Below are positions 20,526-30,992 of a DNA stretch of 64,000 bases, piece after piece. The notes beneath the pieces were generated by a model. The model was not told the DNA's origin and did no database searches. It saw nothing but the letters and a program-made list of their open reading frames with translations. A program made the translations under genes and the position numbers. The DNA comes from Pomphorhynchus laevis (taxonomy: Eukaryota; Acanthocephala; Palaeacanthocephala; Echinorhynchida; Pomphorhynchidae): positions 1 through 64,000 of the forward strand of contig WNNJ02002453.1 in the NCBI GenBank assembly GCA_012934845.2. The letters run 5' to 3'. Each line of letters starts with the position of its first letter. The first letter of the stretch is position 1.

Positions 20526-20592
20526 ATAACTTTAAATCGTCAGCATAGCTTCAAATCGTCAGCATAACTTCAAATCGTCAGCATTATGTAAA
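20526..20592 (-). repeat. triplicated ~22-bp unit at the LINE I 5' junction
   Basis: CTTCAAATCGTCAGCATAA or close variants occur three times in tandem. On the minus strand the repeat reads NADDLKLC-YADDLKLC-YADDLKLW, so the RT catalytic motif C is written three times at the border between LINE A sequence and LINE I. Confidence 0.85.
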
Positions 20593-20970
20593 ATGGAAGA
20601 GAGAGCTGATACTGTATGTCTCTTTAATTTTATATTTGTCGCAAGGACGCCATTAAAGATCATCATCTGCCATTTTGATGAGTTGAATAGACGATTGGAT
20701 GGGTATAACTGGTTTTTTAATTTTAAAAATAAACGGCTAATGCCCGAGATTACATCTTTGCACGTGCGTCCAGAAAATAGAAATGTGGTATTATCAGCGT
20801 ATACTACTAGATGATGATCACGATTAAAAGGTTTAAATAGAACAATACAAGCAACAAGATATAAGATTAGAGAAAGTGAGGAGTCTTGTGGCACACTTGG
20901 AATAGGGTAGAACTGACGTACATCAGGGTCATCTTCGTAGATAGGGACATTTTGGTAAGACGCCAATTAT
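20590..20970 (-). pseudogene. LINE A reverse transcriptase fragment
   Basis: Encodes YEDDPDVRQFYPIPSVPQ (RT motif B region, decayed VPQGS) and HHLVVYADNTTFLFSGRTCK (motif C, YADD changed to YADN), then KNQLYPSNRLFNSSK and ALSSIL. It is clearly the same family as 26575-26943 and 30118-30400. In this copy motifs B and C are contiguous through FKPFNRDHHL, which shows what the main A copy looked like before LINE B inserted there. Catalytic Asp is lost. Confidence 0.82.
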
Positions 20971-21049
20971 CTATTTCACAAATCCCTAGTTACACCTATC
21001 AATTTAGATAATCTATTATTGATAAGATAATCTATATTTTCGACAATCT

Positions 21050-22520
21050 TTTATTGATACGACTCTTCCAAAAGAGTGGAAACAATCGATCATTCACCCC
21101 ATCTTCAAAAAGGGTGATAGATCTTCAGTAGACAATCACAGACCAGTAAGTATTACTTGCTTGTGTTGTAGAATGTTAGTGCAGATTATACATGGTTATA
21201 TGGTCAAGTTTTGTAGTGAGAATAATGTAATAGCTTCTGAGCAACATGTTTTCCGTAAGGGTTATTCGACAGTTACTAATCTACTCGCAGCCCATCTTGA
21301 TTGGTCAGCTAATAAAGCCGTATCCATTGCTACTGACATCATATTCTTCGATTTCTCTAAGGCATTTGACAGAGTAGACCATAGATTCCTCCTAAATAAA
21401 CTAGAGAATAATAGCATTCCGTTTTTGCTTGTTAGATGGATTGAATCGTTTTTAAGCAATCGTAGTTATTGTGTGCATGTAGATAATTTTTACTCTTCTT
21501 CGCGGCCATGTAATATAGGGGTGCCTCAAGGTTCAGTATTGAGTCCATTGTTATTTAGTGTCTACATCAACGATCTCCGGAATTTATTGATTCTCGGATG
21601 CTTTTATATGCGAACGATTTGAAAATCTGGCGGGCAATTCGTTCATACAATGATATAGTTAAACTGCAACGGGATATCGATGAAGTTGAAAATTGGGCTC
21701 TGCTCAATAGGTTGATTGTAAATATATCAAAATGCAAACATTTACGTGTTTGTGGCGGAAATGCTCAATCTTTAGCTAATTATAGCTTTCAAAGCAGTGA
21801 TATAGAACGAGTGAACAAATATAAGGACTTGGGAGTGTGGATAAACAGTGATTTGAGTACCGTCACACATACTGAACATGCTTGTTTAAATGCGTTGGGG
21901 ATAATCGGTCAACTTCGACGCACTTTCATTGCACTCAATCAATTTGCCCTACGTCCGCTAATCTTTGCTCATGTGTTGATCCGTCTTCTATATGCTGCGC
22001 CGTGTGTATCCCCAAAATTCAAAAGAACATATTAGTTCAGAGAGGGTACTTCATAGAGCTACCAAGCTAGCACCGCAACTGAAATTTTTGTCGTACCCTG
22101 ATCGAATAAAGCACTTAGACTTGAGACTGTCACGTGGACCCGCCGATACATCGATATGAGTATGGTCTGGCAAATTCTTAATTAATCGGATCATCTACTT
22201 CGAGATCGCCTTCATTTGCGCTCATCCAATATCCTCCGAGGACATGGTTTAACTCCGCGACGTGAAAGGATAAGAAAATCACGAGCTGTCTAATTTGATC
22301 GGCGAGTTGTATCTCTGTGGAATAGGCTTGGAGAGTCAACAGTGTGCAGTAGCAATATCAACGAATTGAAAAAGAAATTACGGATGAAGGATGCCATGGG
22401 GAAAGCTGCTTTTCCGTATTTGTGATACTTTTATTATATTTTCTTTTTTTCTGCAGTGAACCAGCCAATTAAGCCATGCTTTTATGTGCTGTTGAAACAT
22501 TAATAATAATAATTTAATGA
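21050..22520 (+). pseudogene. LINE D, RT region, frameshifted
   Basis: The plus-strand RT starts near LPKEWKQSIIHPIFKKGDRS and runs through NHRPVSITC, FFDFSKAFDRVDH (motif A), IGVPQGSVLSPLLFSVYINDL (motif B) to about 21595. A frameshift then moves motif C to the next frame as LLYANDLKIW (YADD to YAND). The thumb region follows (LNRLIVNISKCKHLRV, INSDLSTVTHTEHA, RPLIFAHVLIRLLYAAPC) and is broken by several stops after 22035. The 3' UTR is T-rich with TGAACCAGCCAATTAAGCC and ends in AATAATAATAAT near 22515. CR1/Jockey-like; 5' truncated and inactive. Confidence 0.85.
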
Positions 22521-22545
22521 AAATTTTTAACCATTAAATCATTCC

Positions 22546-22790
22546 ATAAAGTAATAATAATAGTTTCCTTACTAAAAACAAAGCATGCACCGAATATGAA
22601 AAACAGTTAGAAAATATCAAAAAACAAAGAAAATCAGATAACGCCTTTGATCCCTACATAAGTCTTATATTTCAGGAGTGGGATCAGAGACCACCAGCTG
22701 ACACCCACGCGACACATTCCGACTGAGCCACTCAGGGTATTTCACAAACCTGAGAGACGAATTGGAGCGCACGATAGTTGATAATCTATT
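22546..22790 (-). repeat. LINE A 3'-UTR fragment, matches 18361-18616
   Basis: About 245 bp aligning with 18361-18616 (shared ACTAAAAACAAAGCATGCAC, GAATATGAAAAACAG and TTCCGACTGA-CACTCAGGG). The GGGATCTGAGCC/CCGACTGAACCACCC portion also occurs in the main LINE A 3' region near 26335-26380. Non-coding. Confidence 0.7.
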
Positions 22791-23079
22791 AATATGAGAG
22801 CACAACAGTTGAGCTCAGTTGGCTCTTAATGTTGAATTTGTGTTAGAAATTAGACAAAAAATTAAAAGCAAAAAAAGAGAATGGAAAAATCAGCAGCAAA
22901 ATAAATGCCCTAATCTGTCAAGGAAAACTTTGGTTGACTGTGCAGTGAATTAAAAGTTGTCCAAAATTTTCAACCCGTGGATTGCGCGATGTGAAAATGA
23001 ATTGAGAACCACCGTCTTGCATACTTGCTGCTCTCATAGTTTAACGAGCTAACTGTTCTTAGTCGCTTTAACCTAAAGA
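22791..23079. other. nothing recognised
   Basis: Short non-coding spacer between LINE fragments. Confidence 0.5.
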
Positions 23080-23270
23080 ACATGTTGAATTTGATTCCTT
23101 ACCAATTTTCATATAAGGAATTTGATTTTCTATACTACTCCATATCTTTAGATCGTCAGCGTACAAAACACACTCAGACAAAACACATGACAATGTCATT
23201 TATAAAGATATTGAATAAGAAAGAACCATTACAGACCTCTGTGGTACACCTGAGGAAGAATTAAATGAGC
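23080..23270 (-). pseudogene. RT fragment (motif B to C)
   Basis: Minus-strand sequence decodes, with stops and frameshifts, to a decayed PQ-RS-V motif B followed by INDIV and a T-DDLKIW-like motif C (CTGACGATCTAAAGATATGG). It resembles motifs of the D and G LINEs. Confidence 0.6.
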
Positions 23271-24114
23271 GAGATAGCGATTTTCTCACGCTAAACAAAA
23301 GTCCGGTTTGTTAAATAACTACAAATCCAATTTATGAGTACTTGATCAAATTCATACTTAATTAGCTTACACGATAGGATATTATGGTTAACTGATGACT
23401 ATTATTACACATCCAACAACATACGAGCATTAGCTTAAATAGCTGGCTCACAATAAGTTCGTAAATAAGTTAATTAGTTATTCAAATAAGGAAATGCAAC
23501 ACAAAACACTGCCTGATCCATTTGTAGTATTTTTTAAAAGTTCTAAGTGAACTGCATCCAACAGTATCTGAATGAAGGTTGTACCATAGATCAGCAATTC
23601 TATAAAATTGCATCGCGCTCAATTTCTGTACCCTGCTTTTTTGAATACTTAAAGAATGACCCCGAAGAACATTTAAACCACGTAATTATACCCGACTCCA
23701 AAGAGGGTAATGGGGACGTCGGAATAAATGTCAAACAAGGCAAATATCCATGTACCAATAAGTCCATGTGACGGTTTCAAGTCCTAGTGATATAAATTTC
23801 CATGAACTACAACACGGAAAATATATGATTTATTTATTTAATTTACGTACTTAATTAATACTAGGTGATTTTAGGTTACCTCTCTGCAGTAAGAAAGTCA
23901 TCAGCAATATATATGTGATCATATATATGGCACACTGGTTTTCTTATCAGCACCCCCTGTTGTATTTGCACTTTCCTGAATAAATCCATTGATAAAACAA
24001 TGATTTAATAACAATACCGAGCTTGTACTAGTATTTCTGTAATGTTATTCCTATACCTGCCAATTTCGAAGTGTATAACGAAGCGTTTAAATGAGATGTG
24101 AATACCTAAATTTC
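23271..24114. other. mostly unrecognised, one short LINE duplicate
   Basis: A short match to the LINE 3' end at 24125-24175 lies near 23865-23905 (TTACCTCTCTGCAGTAAGAA). The 74-codon frame at 23547-23771 (+) is not recognised. Confidence 0.45.
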
Positions 24115-24345
24115 CCGTATTTAATTAATACTCAGCGAGTTTTGGTAACCTCTTTGCAGTAAGAAAGCCATCGGCAAACGGTAGCGGTCGATACTTATTG
24201 TTGAATGTCCAGTGCCAACGTCAGCTGGTGGATTGTTCCATCGTTTGACAATTCGATGTCTTATGCCACTTTGGTTACGTTCCAGTCCCAATTTGTGTAT
24301 CAGTTTTGTGTCAGGTTTTGTGTCATCGTAAATTGTCATTAGGAA
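24115..24345 (-). pseudogene. LINE C-terminal fragment
   Basis: Encodes GIRHRIVKRWNNPPADV, then FLLQRGYQNSLSIN and stop, the characteristic RT C-terminal end (R-x-x-W-N-x-LP). The frame is open for about 72 codons. The family is that of the other CR1/Jockey-like LINEs here. Confidence 0.65.
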
Positions 24346-24642
24346 AAAGATAAAATGGATGGTGTAAAACGTGCTTAGGAGAGTGCAATGTCATCCACGC
24401 CGACATCAAACCTGGCTAAATTAAGGACTCTCAACATCATATATGCCTAGAACGTATAGTCTCGAAGGATATAGAATATCTCAAATAGAAGAAACAATAT
24501 AACTAGTTCGACGAATTCAATGTTACTTCCAATCAATGTTAATGGTATTTTAGTATGATTTAAACATAGGTATAATGTAATCGTGACTAAAAAATCTTCA
24601 CTAAATTTTGATAATAAAAAATATAAAATAAAAATAAATTAA
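24346..24642. other. AT-rich spacer
   Basis: No gene or recognised repeat. Confidence 0.5.
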
Positions 24643-26172
24643 TTGGACTGCATCTGTGAGCTGAAATTGTTGATTGTAGCACGATAAAATCCTCACAGGT
24701 ATTGCTCCTAGTTTTTATGGAGCAGGACGATACTAATCAGCTTGGTTGGGTATCATCAAATGCTGATACAGGTTTACATTTCACGTTTCGATAGGTGGTG
24801 ATCGGATTCGAACTCAGGACGTCTGTATCTCGATTAAACGCTACATCCACTAGGCTAGTTGCTCCAGTTATGTAGATTTACATTACTTTGTAAATTTACA
24901 TTACTTTCAGCAGGGGATCGTATTTTAACGATCTATTCGATACTTACCTGTTTGTGTGATCCACTAGCCGGATCACTGTTTTTCATGCTGCCATTTGCAA
25001 TGAATGTTTTTAATTTAACTTGACTGCATTTGTGAGTTTAAATTATTCTGATTGTGGCACGATAAAATCCTCACATGTTTTGTTCCTATTTTTGATAGAG
25101 CAAGACGATACTAATCAGCTTGGGTGGGTATCATCAAATGCTGATACAGGTTTACATTTCACGTTTCGATAGGTGGTGATCGGATTCGAACTCAGGACGT
25201 CTGTATCTCGATTAAACGCTACATCCACTAGGCTAGTTGCTCCAGTTGTGTAGATTTACATTACTTTGTAAATTTACATTACTTTCAGCAAGGGATCGTA
25301 TTTTAACGATCTATTCGATACTTACCTGTTTGTGTGATCCACTAGCCGGATCACTGTTTTTCATGCTGCCATTTGCAATGAATGTTTTTAATTTAACTTG
25401 ACTGCATTTGTGAGCTGAAATTCTTCTGATTGTGGCACGATAAAATCCTCACGGGTATTGCTCCTATTTTTGATAGAGCAGGACGCTACTAATCAGCTTG
25501 GGTGGGTCTCATCAGCTGCTGACCCAGACCTACATTTCACGTTTCGACTGGTGGTGATCGGATTCGAACTCAAGACGTCTGTATCTCGATTCAACGCTAC
25601 ATCCACTAGGCTAGCTGCTCCAGTTGTGTGGATTTACATTAATTTGTAAATTTAGAATACTTTCAGCAGGGGATCGTATTCTAACGATCTTTTAGAAACC
25701 TACCTAGTTGTGTGATCCACTAGCCGGATCCCTTTTTTTAATGCTGCCACTGGCAATGAATGTTTTTAATTTAACTTGACTGCATTTGTGAGCTGAAATT
25801 CTTCTAATTATGGCACGATAATATCCTTACAGGTATTGTTCCTATTTTTGATAGAGCAAGACGATACTAATCAGCTTGGGTGGGTATAATCAAATGCTGA
25901 TCCAGGTTTACATTTCACGTTTCAACTGGTGGTGATCGGATTTGAACTCAAGACGTCTGTATCTTGATTCAACGCTACATACACTAGGCTGGCTGCTCAA
26001 GTTGTGTAGATTTACATTACATTGTAGATTTACATTGCTTTCAGTAGGGGATCGTATTTTAACGATATATTCGAAACCTACCTGTTTGTGTGATCCACTA
26101 GCCGGATCACTGTTTTTCATGCTCCCACTTGCAATGAATGTTTTTAATTTAACTTGACTGCATCTGTGAGCT
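24643..26172 (-). repeat. tandem array of a tRNA-derived SINE, four ~378-bp units
   Basis: Units start near 24643, 25019, 25398 and 25776, ending near 26155 with the start of a fifth. Each is about 376-379 bp. Read on the minus strand, each contains a tRNA-like module: A-box-like TAGCCTAGTGGATGTAGCG and B box GAGTTCGAATCC about 45 bp apart, an internal RNA polymerase III promoter. The rest of the unit is SINE body, with GATCCACTAGCCGGATCAC near one edge. The units are highly similar to each other, so the array grew by tandem duplication after one insertion. Each frame reading through it is spurious. Confidence 0.85.
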
Positions 26173-26574
26173 GAAATTCTTCTGATTAATAAATAAAGGT
26201 TTTATTAAAAAATACAATCGATCAAATAAACTAGATAACATAATTAACAAAACAGTAAGTACGACAAATCAACTAACAGACTGCAATTTGCACTGGTCTT
26301 CTTATTATTCCCACTTTTACGGCCTCAAATTCCAGGGGGATCTGAGCCCCCAACCGACTGAACCACCCGGGGTCTTTCAGCCCCCCCCCTCACCGAAGAA
26401 TCCAATCGGCACGGACTATGCTGGGTAACGAGAGACGAAGAGCTTAAGAAACCTTAGCCTTTGCACAGGGGGACGTCCTCTCGAAAAGAAGACCAATCCC
26501 GAGTTAGCACATGTACCTCAAAGGCGCACCTGGGTTTTCCTTTTCAATGACATATACTGAGCCCGTTTCAGGGC

Positions 26575-26943
26575 CTACCTAGCTTTCTTCAGGATACGTT
26601 TGAGTCTATCCAGGTCAGCTTTCGCCGACCAGTTCACCGTAACGGTGAACCCCATGTATTTTACTCGACTTGTGAAGGTGGGAAGTGTTTCAGAGGTAAA
26701 TATGGAGGAGAGCGCGGAGAGTGCTAATCTCTTAAGTTTTTTAAGTTTTTTCTTAGTTGCAGGGGTGCCATGAAAGACAACCGCTTGCAATTTGGCGAAG
26801 TTTAGAATAAGATTGGATATGGGTAACTGGTCTTTTAATCTTAAAAAGAAATGGCTGATGTCAGAGACTACGTCTTTACACCTGTGTCCAGTGAACAGGG
26901 CTGTGGTTTCATCAGCGTACACCACAAGACGTTGTTCGCGTAT
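26575..26943 (-). pseudogene. LINE A RT, motif C to C-terminus
   Basis: Begins REQRLVVYADETTALF (motif C, YADD as YADE) directly at the LINE B insertion site. It continues HRCKDVVSDISHFFLRLKD, NLILNFAKLQAVVF, LKRLALSALSSI and SRVKYMGFTV, ending LKRILKKAR and stop. It is collinear with the copy at 20590-20970 plus 19295-19065. The second catalytic Asp is lost. Confidence 0.8.
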
Positions 26944-27127
26944 AAAAATTTTGACTCATGTCATCTTCAACCACTCGAATTTTCCCCGATCGCGCCCCTT
27001 CTGAAATCGCTCAAATCTCTTCAGCCCGCATCGAAAAACGCCGTCGCGAGGAAAACGGCGAAACATCACTCGCCATCCGAAACATAGACGTAAATTTTCA
27101 AGTTGTCCACACCCGTCCAAAAATTCG

Positions 27128-27958
27128 ATGGCGCTTCATCTCTCCTATGTGTCTTCTCCACTAGACTCTTTCGCCACAGCACACGGTTTCCGCCTCGGTC
27201 TCCTCAACACTAGATATATTCTCAATAAATCCGATCTTATCCTCAACCTATTCACCAAGCAATCCATCGATCTCTTCTGCCTCACCGAATCCTGGCACAC
27301 AGATTCCGACGACCTTTCCATTCGCCGTCTGCTCTCTGCCGGTTGCTCCCTAGTCGAATCCGCCCGCCCCCTCAGCTCATGCCCTTCTAAATCTTCTAAT
27401 CATGGCGGCATCGTCGCATTCGCGCGTCACCCAGCGTCTCTTCGCAAAATCAATCCCCCTTTCAGTCCTTGCTCTTTTGAATTGCTCACTTGTCGTTATT
27501 CTAATCCGATCACTCTAGATCTCGCCATTGTATACCGTCCTGGTTCATCAGCTCCTACAGCCTTATTTTTTACCGAACTCGCTGACCTCCTTTCTCATTG
27601 TTCTTTGTCCTCAATCCCTTCACTCGTTCTAGGCGACTTCAATATCCGCCTAGACCGCCCCTCTTCCACAGATTCTATCCGCTTCATCAACATTCTATCC
27701 AACTACAATTACAAACTAATCTCCACTGCCCCCACACATATACTTGGTGAGGCACTCGACATCATCGCTGTCCCCGATCATTTTGCTGCCTACACCTCAC
27801 TGTCCATCTCTGATCCTGGTCTATCCGATCACTTTCTTATCACCCTTGATCTCGCTCGCAACCACACCCCTCCTCACACACCTACAATCCTACGTCGCCC
27901 TTGGAGAAATCTTAACCTCTCCTTTCTCCGCTCTGCCTTACTCAAATCGTCTCTATAA
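27128..27958 (+). pseudogene. LINE B endonuclease (APE type)
   Basis: Order of motifs: RLGLLNTRYILNKSDLI (start of the EEP fold), DLFCLTESWHTDSD (catalytic Glu), GGIVAFAR, AIVYRPGSS, LVLGDFNIRLDRPS (the GDFN motif), PTHILGEALDIIAV, and SDPGLSDHFLITLDL (the SDH motif). All catalytic landmarks of an APE-like nuclease are present over about 250 residues. The frame stops at 27958 before joining the RT. ILGEALD and DRP resemble L2/CR1/Rex-type LINEs. Confidence 0.85.
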
Positions 27959-28507
27959 TTACCCACAATAACATACTCATCTCCTCACGATCTCGCCTTT
28001 CTTTTCGACTCTGAACTCACATCCACTCACGATATTCTCTTGCCCTTCAAGTCTCACCCACACAGTCGCTTGCACCGTGCCCAATGGTTTGACATCCAAT
28101 GCCTACTCTCAAAGCGTCGACTCCGCCATGCTTTTTGAGTCTATCACCGCTCTCTCAGACGCGATTTCCGCTCGATCACTCCGTCTTTCCGTGATTCCTA
28201 TCTTGCTCTTCGCCGGTCTCATCTCCACCTACTACGTACCAAATGCAACTCCTTCTGGCAGCATAAAATCATCACTTCATTCAACTCTAAGACTCTCTGG
28301 CATACTTTTAACTCAATCCTGGCTCGTTCCTCTACGCCGTGCAACATCAATGCTAATGATTATTCGTCATTTCTCCAGACTAAAGTATCCACGCTGCTCT
28401 CTCACACCCCGGTCTCCATCCTATCCCACTCTGCCCCGCCTAGCCTCATCCTTCCGGAACTCTTTCATCTTCTCCCTGTATCACCTACAGAAGTATCATC
28501 TGTCCTC
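27959..28507 (+). pseudogene. LINE B linker region, frame-broken
   Basis: Connects endonuclease and RT. Alternate frames carry fragments of the linker (for example LPFKSHPHSR and, later, SPTEVSSVLMSL leading into the RT), so at least two frameshifts lie here. The C-rich composition is continuous with the rest of LINE B. Confidence 0.6.
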
Positions 28508-29392
28508 ATGTCCTTGCCCAACAAAACCTCACCTGCCGATCCCCTGCCTACCCACATATTAAAATCTATATGCTCATCGATATCCCCATTTCTCACAACC
28601 TTGTTTAACTCGTCTATCCGCAGTCGTATCTTCCCTTCACACTGGAAATCCGCAATCGTTCGTCCCCTCCTTAAGAAACAATCGCTCGACCCCTCCCTTC
28701 CTTCTAGCTATCGCCCCATTTCACTACTCCCTACTCTTTCAAAGCTCTTAGAACGCCTCATCTTAATACAAATCAACGCTTATCTCTCCTCATCCAATCT
28801 GTACCCTCCTTTCCAATCCGCTTTCCGCTCTAATCACTCGACAGAAATCGCATGCATAAAAGTGTACAACGACTTACTCATTTCTCGAGACAAGGCTCTA
28901 TATAGTGTTCTCATCTCCCTCGACCTCTCCTCCGCATTCGACATTGTCGACCACTCCGTCCTCCTTTCTCGCCTTCGTTATGATTACGGCTTTTCTTCCT
29001 CCTCCGTAGCATGGTTCGCCTCATATCTATCCGACCGTTCCTTTCGCGTCTGTTCTAATTCATCATCCTCCCCTCCCATCCCTATTTTTTGCGGGGTCCC
29101 ACAAGGTTCAGTCCTAGGTCCCCTGATTTTCTCTCTTCTGCTTGGCGATCTCTCTCCATTTATCAAACCTTACTCCTTTAACGTCATGCAATACGCCAAT
29201 GACATTCTAATCTATGCTCATGCACCCGCACATCGCATACACGATATCGGCATTTCTGCCTCCAACTGTTTTTCTTCTATCTACAAACGTCTCTCCAATC
29301 TCCATCTCGTTCTAAACCCCGAAAAGTCCAAAATAATGTGGATCCTTCCCCGTAAACCAAACATATCTCCTCCCATTGTATCTTTTGCCTAA
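28508..29392 (+). pseudogene. LINE B reverse transcriptase, YADD altered
   Basis: Long frame with LPTHILKSICSSISP, WKSAIVRPLLKK, SSYRPISLLPTLSKLLERL, FRSNHSTE, VLISLDLSSAFDIVDHSVLL (motif A), FCGVPQGSVLGPLIFSL (motif B) and MQYANDILIYAH (motif C, YADD changed to YAND), then LNPEKSKIMW. The SLDLSSAFDTVDH and PQGSVLGPLLF forms are typical of CR1/L2-type LINEs. Loss of the first Asp of the catalytic pair and the stop at 29392 make it inactive. Confidence 0.88.
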
Positions 29393-29441
29393 TTGATCAC
29401 CCCTATAGTCCACAATCTCACATTCTTAGGCTTCCATTTCG

Positions 29442-30026
29442 ATGATCACCTTTCCCTTAAAGCCCTTCGTCCGTGACAAGGTCCGCTCGTCTAACTTAAT
29501 TCTCCGTGACATCCGCCGTATCCGCCCCCTTATCGACTTCCGTTCTTGTATGTCTCTTCTTTCATCGCTTCTTTTCCCTAAAATCGATTACTGCCTTAGC
29601 CTTTTCGCCAATTCTCCAAAATCCATCATCCTACCCCTACAACGAATAATCAACACCGCCGTTCGAGTGCTCTTTCGTCTCCGTCGCTTCGACCACACAT
29701 CCACATATTTTGCCCAACTCTCCTGGCCCACCATCCACATCCGCATCAAACTCCGCCTTCTTCTCGTTACTTTTCGTCTCATCGCTGTCGGCTCCCCATC
29801 GTTTATCAACCTTCCTTTCTTAGACGATACTCGCCCCACCTCGCTATCGCTTCGTTCCTGTCATACCCTCTTACTCCACGTTCCTAATTACTCCAACAAC
29901 TACGGTCTCCGATCCTTCCTCGTCGCCGCCTCACTCGCCTGGAATCAACTCCCTCTCGACGTCCGCCGCGCTCCCTCCTTTATCACATTCAAACACCTCC
30001 TCCGTTCACACCTTCTCGACACCTGA
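29442..30026 (+). pseudogene. LINE B RT C-terminal region
   Basis: Separated from the RT frame by a stop and frameshift. It contains NLILRDIRRIRPLIDF, LLFPKIDYCLSLFANSP, RIINTAVRVLFRLRRFDHTS, LRLLLVTFRLIAVGSPSF, LRSFLVAASLAWNQLPLDVR and ends LLRSHLLDT and stop. This is the usual C-terminal block of CR1/L2-like LINEs and is otherwise uninterrupted. Confidence 0.85.
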
Positions 30027-30109
30027 TTCACAGTCTTGTTTTGTTGTGGTCATGGAAGCGTGCGTTGGCACGCATTTGCCACGTTAAAATAAATCCTTTT
30101 TTTAATTGA

Positions 30110-30460
30110 GGCAGCAAGATATAAGATGGGAGAAAGTGGGGATCCTTGAGGTACACCCGTAATAGGGTAAAACTGACGCGCATCCGGGTCGTCTTCATAG
30201 TACAAACGCTTGGTATACAGCAGGATATCCACTCTGTTCACAATTTTCGCAGGCAACCCGAGGTCAAATGCAGCAGAACAGTCGAGAAAAACAGCCACAA
30301 CTAGACTATGGCTATTATCCCGACAAAACTGCTCCACCTCACCAACTGCTGAATAAACCAAGCGACCTTTGACGAACCCATGAAAACCTGGAGGGATCAA
30401 ATTACGCCTAATTAAATAGTCTCGGATTTTAGCGCAAACGCTTTTTCGTTAATCGACACG
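30110..30460 (-). pseudogene. LINE A RT, motifs A and B
   Basis: GFHGFVKGRLVYSAVGEVEQ, then SLVVAVFLDCSAAFDL (motif A), then EDDPDARQFYPITGVPQGS and PLSPILYLAAS (motif B), and then the frame enters LINE B sequence. A deletion follows motif A (AAFDL..PAKIVNRVD). Confidence 0.8.
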
Positions 30461-30722
30461 AGGGCATTTTGAATCGAAATGGGTCGCAAATCTTTAGGGC
30501 ATGAGCATGACATGACCAGTTCTGTCGTTGAAATCCCCAAGTATCATGTCATAACCGCTGTAATATAATACTATCCAGGAGGTAACGGTTCTTGTGAATT
30601 TCCCCTGGACGGATGTAGACATTGGCTAGACTGAGGCGTTTATCGTTCGTACTGAGTGAAACTACTAAACAAGACATGGTTGGACATGAGTAGTTTAATA
30701 GGAGGGAGGACCTAAGGAGCAC

Positions 30723-30959
30723 TTAACTAAGGTCACGAGTCCTTGAGATGAAGAGGATTGAGGTGGGGTTATGTACGGAGTTTAGTGGGAACCACGCTTT
30801 GGGATAAATCGAGTAATGTCCTGGGGAAGAACGGATAGACCGCGTCTCCTGAAGGACTATAACATATGCATCTCTACCAGATAAGAGTCTAAGGGCAGAA
30901 GTACCTCCCGATTTCCACTGAAGGACATTCAGTGAAAAAGGCTCACGAGTACTCTGCAT
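30723..30959 (-). pseudogene. LINE A endonuclease N-terminus
   Basis: Starts FSLNVLQWKSGGTSALR, LLSGRDAYVIVLQETRSI, matching the N-terminal strand (LQWN-x-RG) and catalytic Glu motif (LQET) of I/R1/Jockey-group APE endonucleases. The sequence ends at SRTRDLS and stop. The rest of the nuclease is largely missing or scrambled between 30722 and 30460. Confidence 0.72.
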
Positions 30960-30992
30960 TGTGATGGGTTAGTTTTATGGAGGATTGCCTAC

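Larger units (their letters stand above)
19296..20590 (-). pseudogene. LINE I, 5'-truncated RT C-terminal half
   Basis: A long frame (20520-19720) runs from the RT active site. Motif C is YADDLKLW at the 5' junction. It continues LQRDLDLVYEWSLTTGVSLN, RPILEYCSPSCFP, LTRLSRRVVNVWNSLPEYVV and ends at CLEQIDNMEKLSYP. This is the thumb/C-terminal region of a CR1/Jockey-like LINE, uninterrupted for 266 codons, so a fairly young copy. The 3' UTR reads AACAGCCATATAGGCTTTGT, similar to the element ending at 37.76 kb. Its (AAT)n tail is the ATT run at 19296-19322. A poly(A) retrocopy is inserted in the tail. Confidence 0.82.
18361..20970 (-). mobile_element. LINE A copy split by two younger LINEs
   Basis: Minus-strand LINE A pieces lie at 20970-20590 (RT), 19295-19065 (RT C-terminus and start of 3' UTR) and 18616-18361 (3' UTR). 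They are collinear with the main A copy at 26.2-31.8 kb. A plus-strand 5'-truncated LINE separates the last two (18617-19064, AAGTCT target repeat on both sides). A minus-strand 5'-truncated LINE separates the first two (19296-20590). The 3' UTR portion also recurs at 22546-22790. Confidence 0.75.
26952..30105 (+). mobile_element. LINE B (CR1/L2-like), C-rich, inside LINE A
   Basis: A nearly complete plus-strand LINE with strikingly C-rich coding strand and GC-ending codons, unlike every neighbour. It has a 5' region, an APE-type endonuclease, RT, and a C-terminal domain ending HLLDT. The 3' end is CACGTTAAAATAAATCC plus a T run. It interrupts LINE A between RT motifs B and C; AATT at both borders may be the target duplication. 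Short 3'-end copies of the same family are inserted at 31997-32115 and 36915-36954. Confidence 0.85.

Noticed and set aside
24820-24870. tRNA gene in the repeated unit (minus strand, with A and B boxes)
   Set aside because: No acceptor stem can be paired between the 5' and 3' ends, and the module recurs within 378-bp SINE units. It is a tRNA-derived promoter module, not a tRNA.
26958-27164. Separate host gene at the LINE B 5' end
   Set aside because: The frame continues the C-rich composition and leads straight into the LINE B endonuclease; it is best read as the element's 5' region.
29588-29839. Arg-rich minus-strand frames opposite LINE B
   Set aside because: These are antisense shadows of the C-rich LINE B coding strand; the plus frame carries the recognisable RT motifs.
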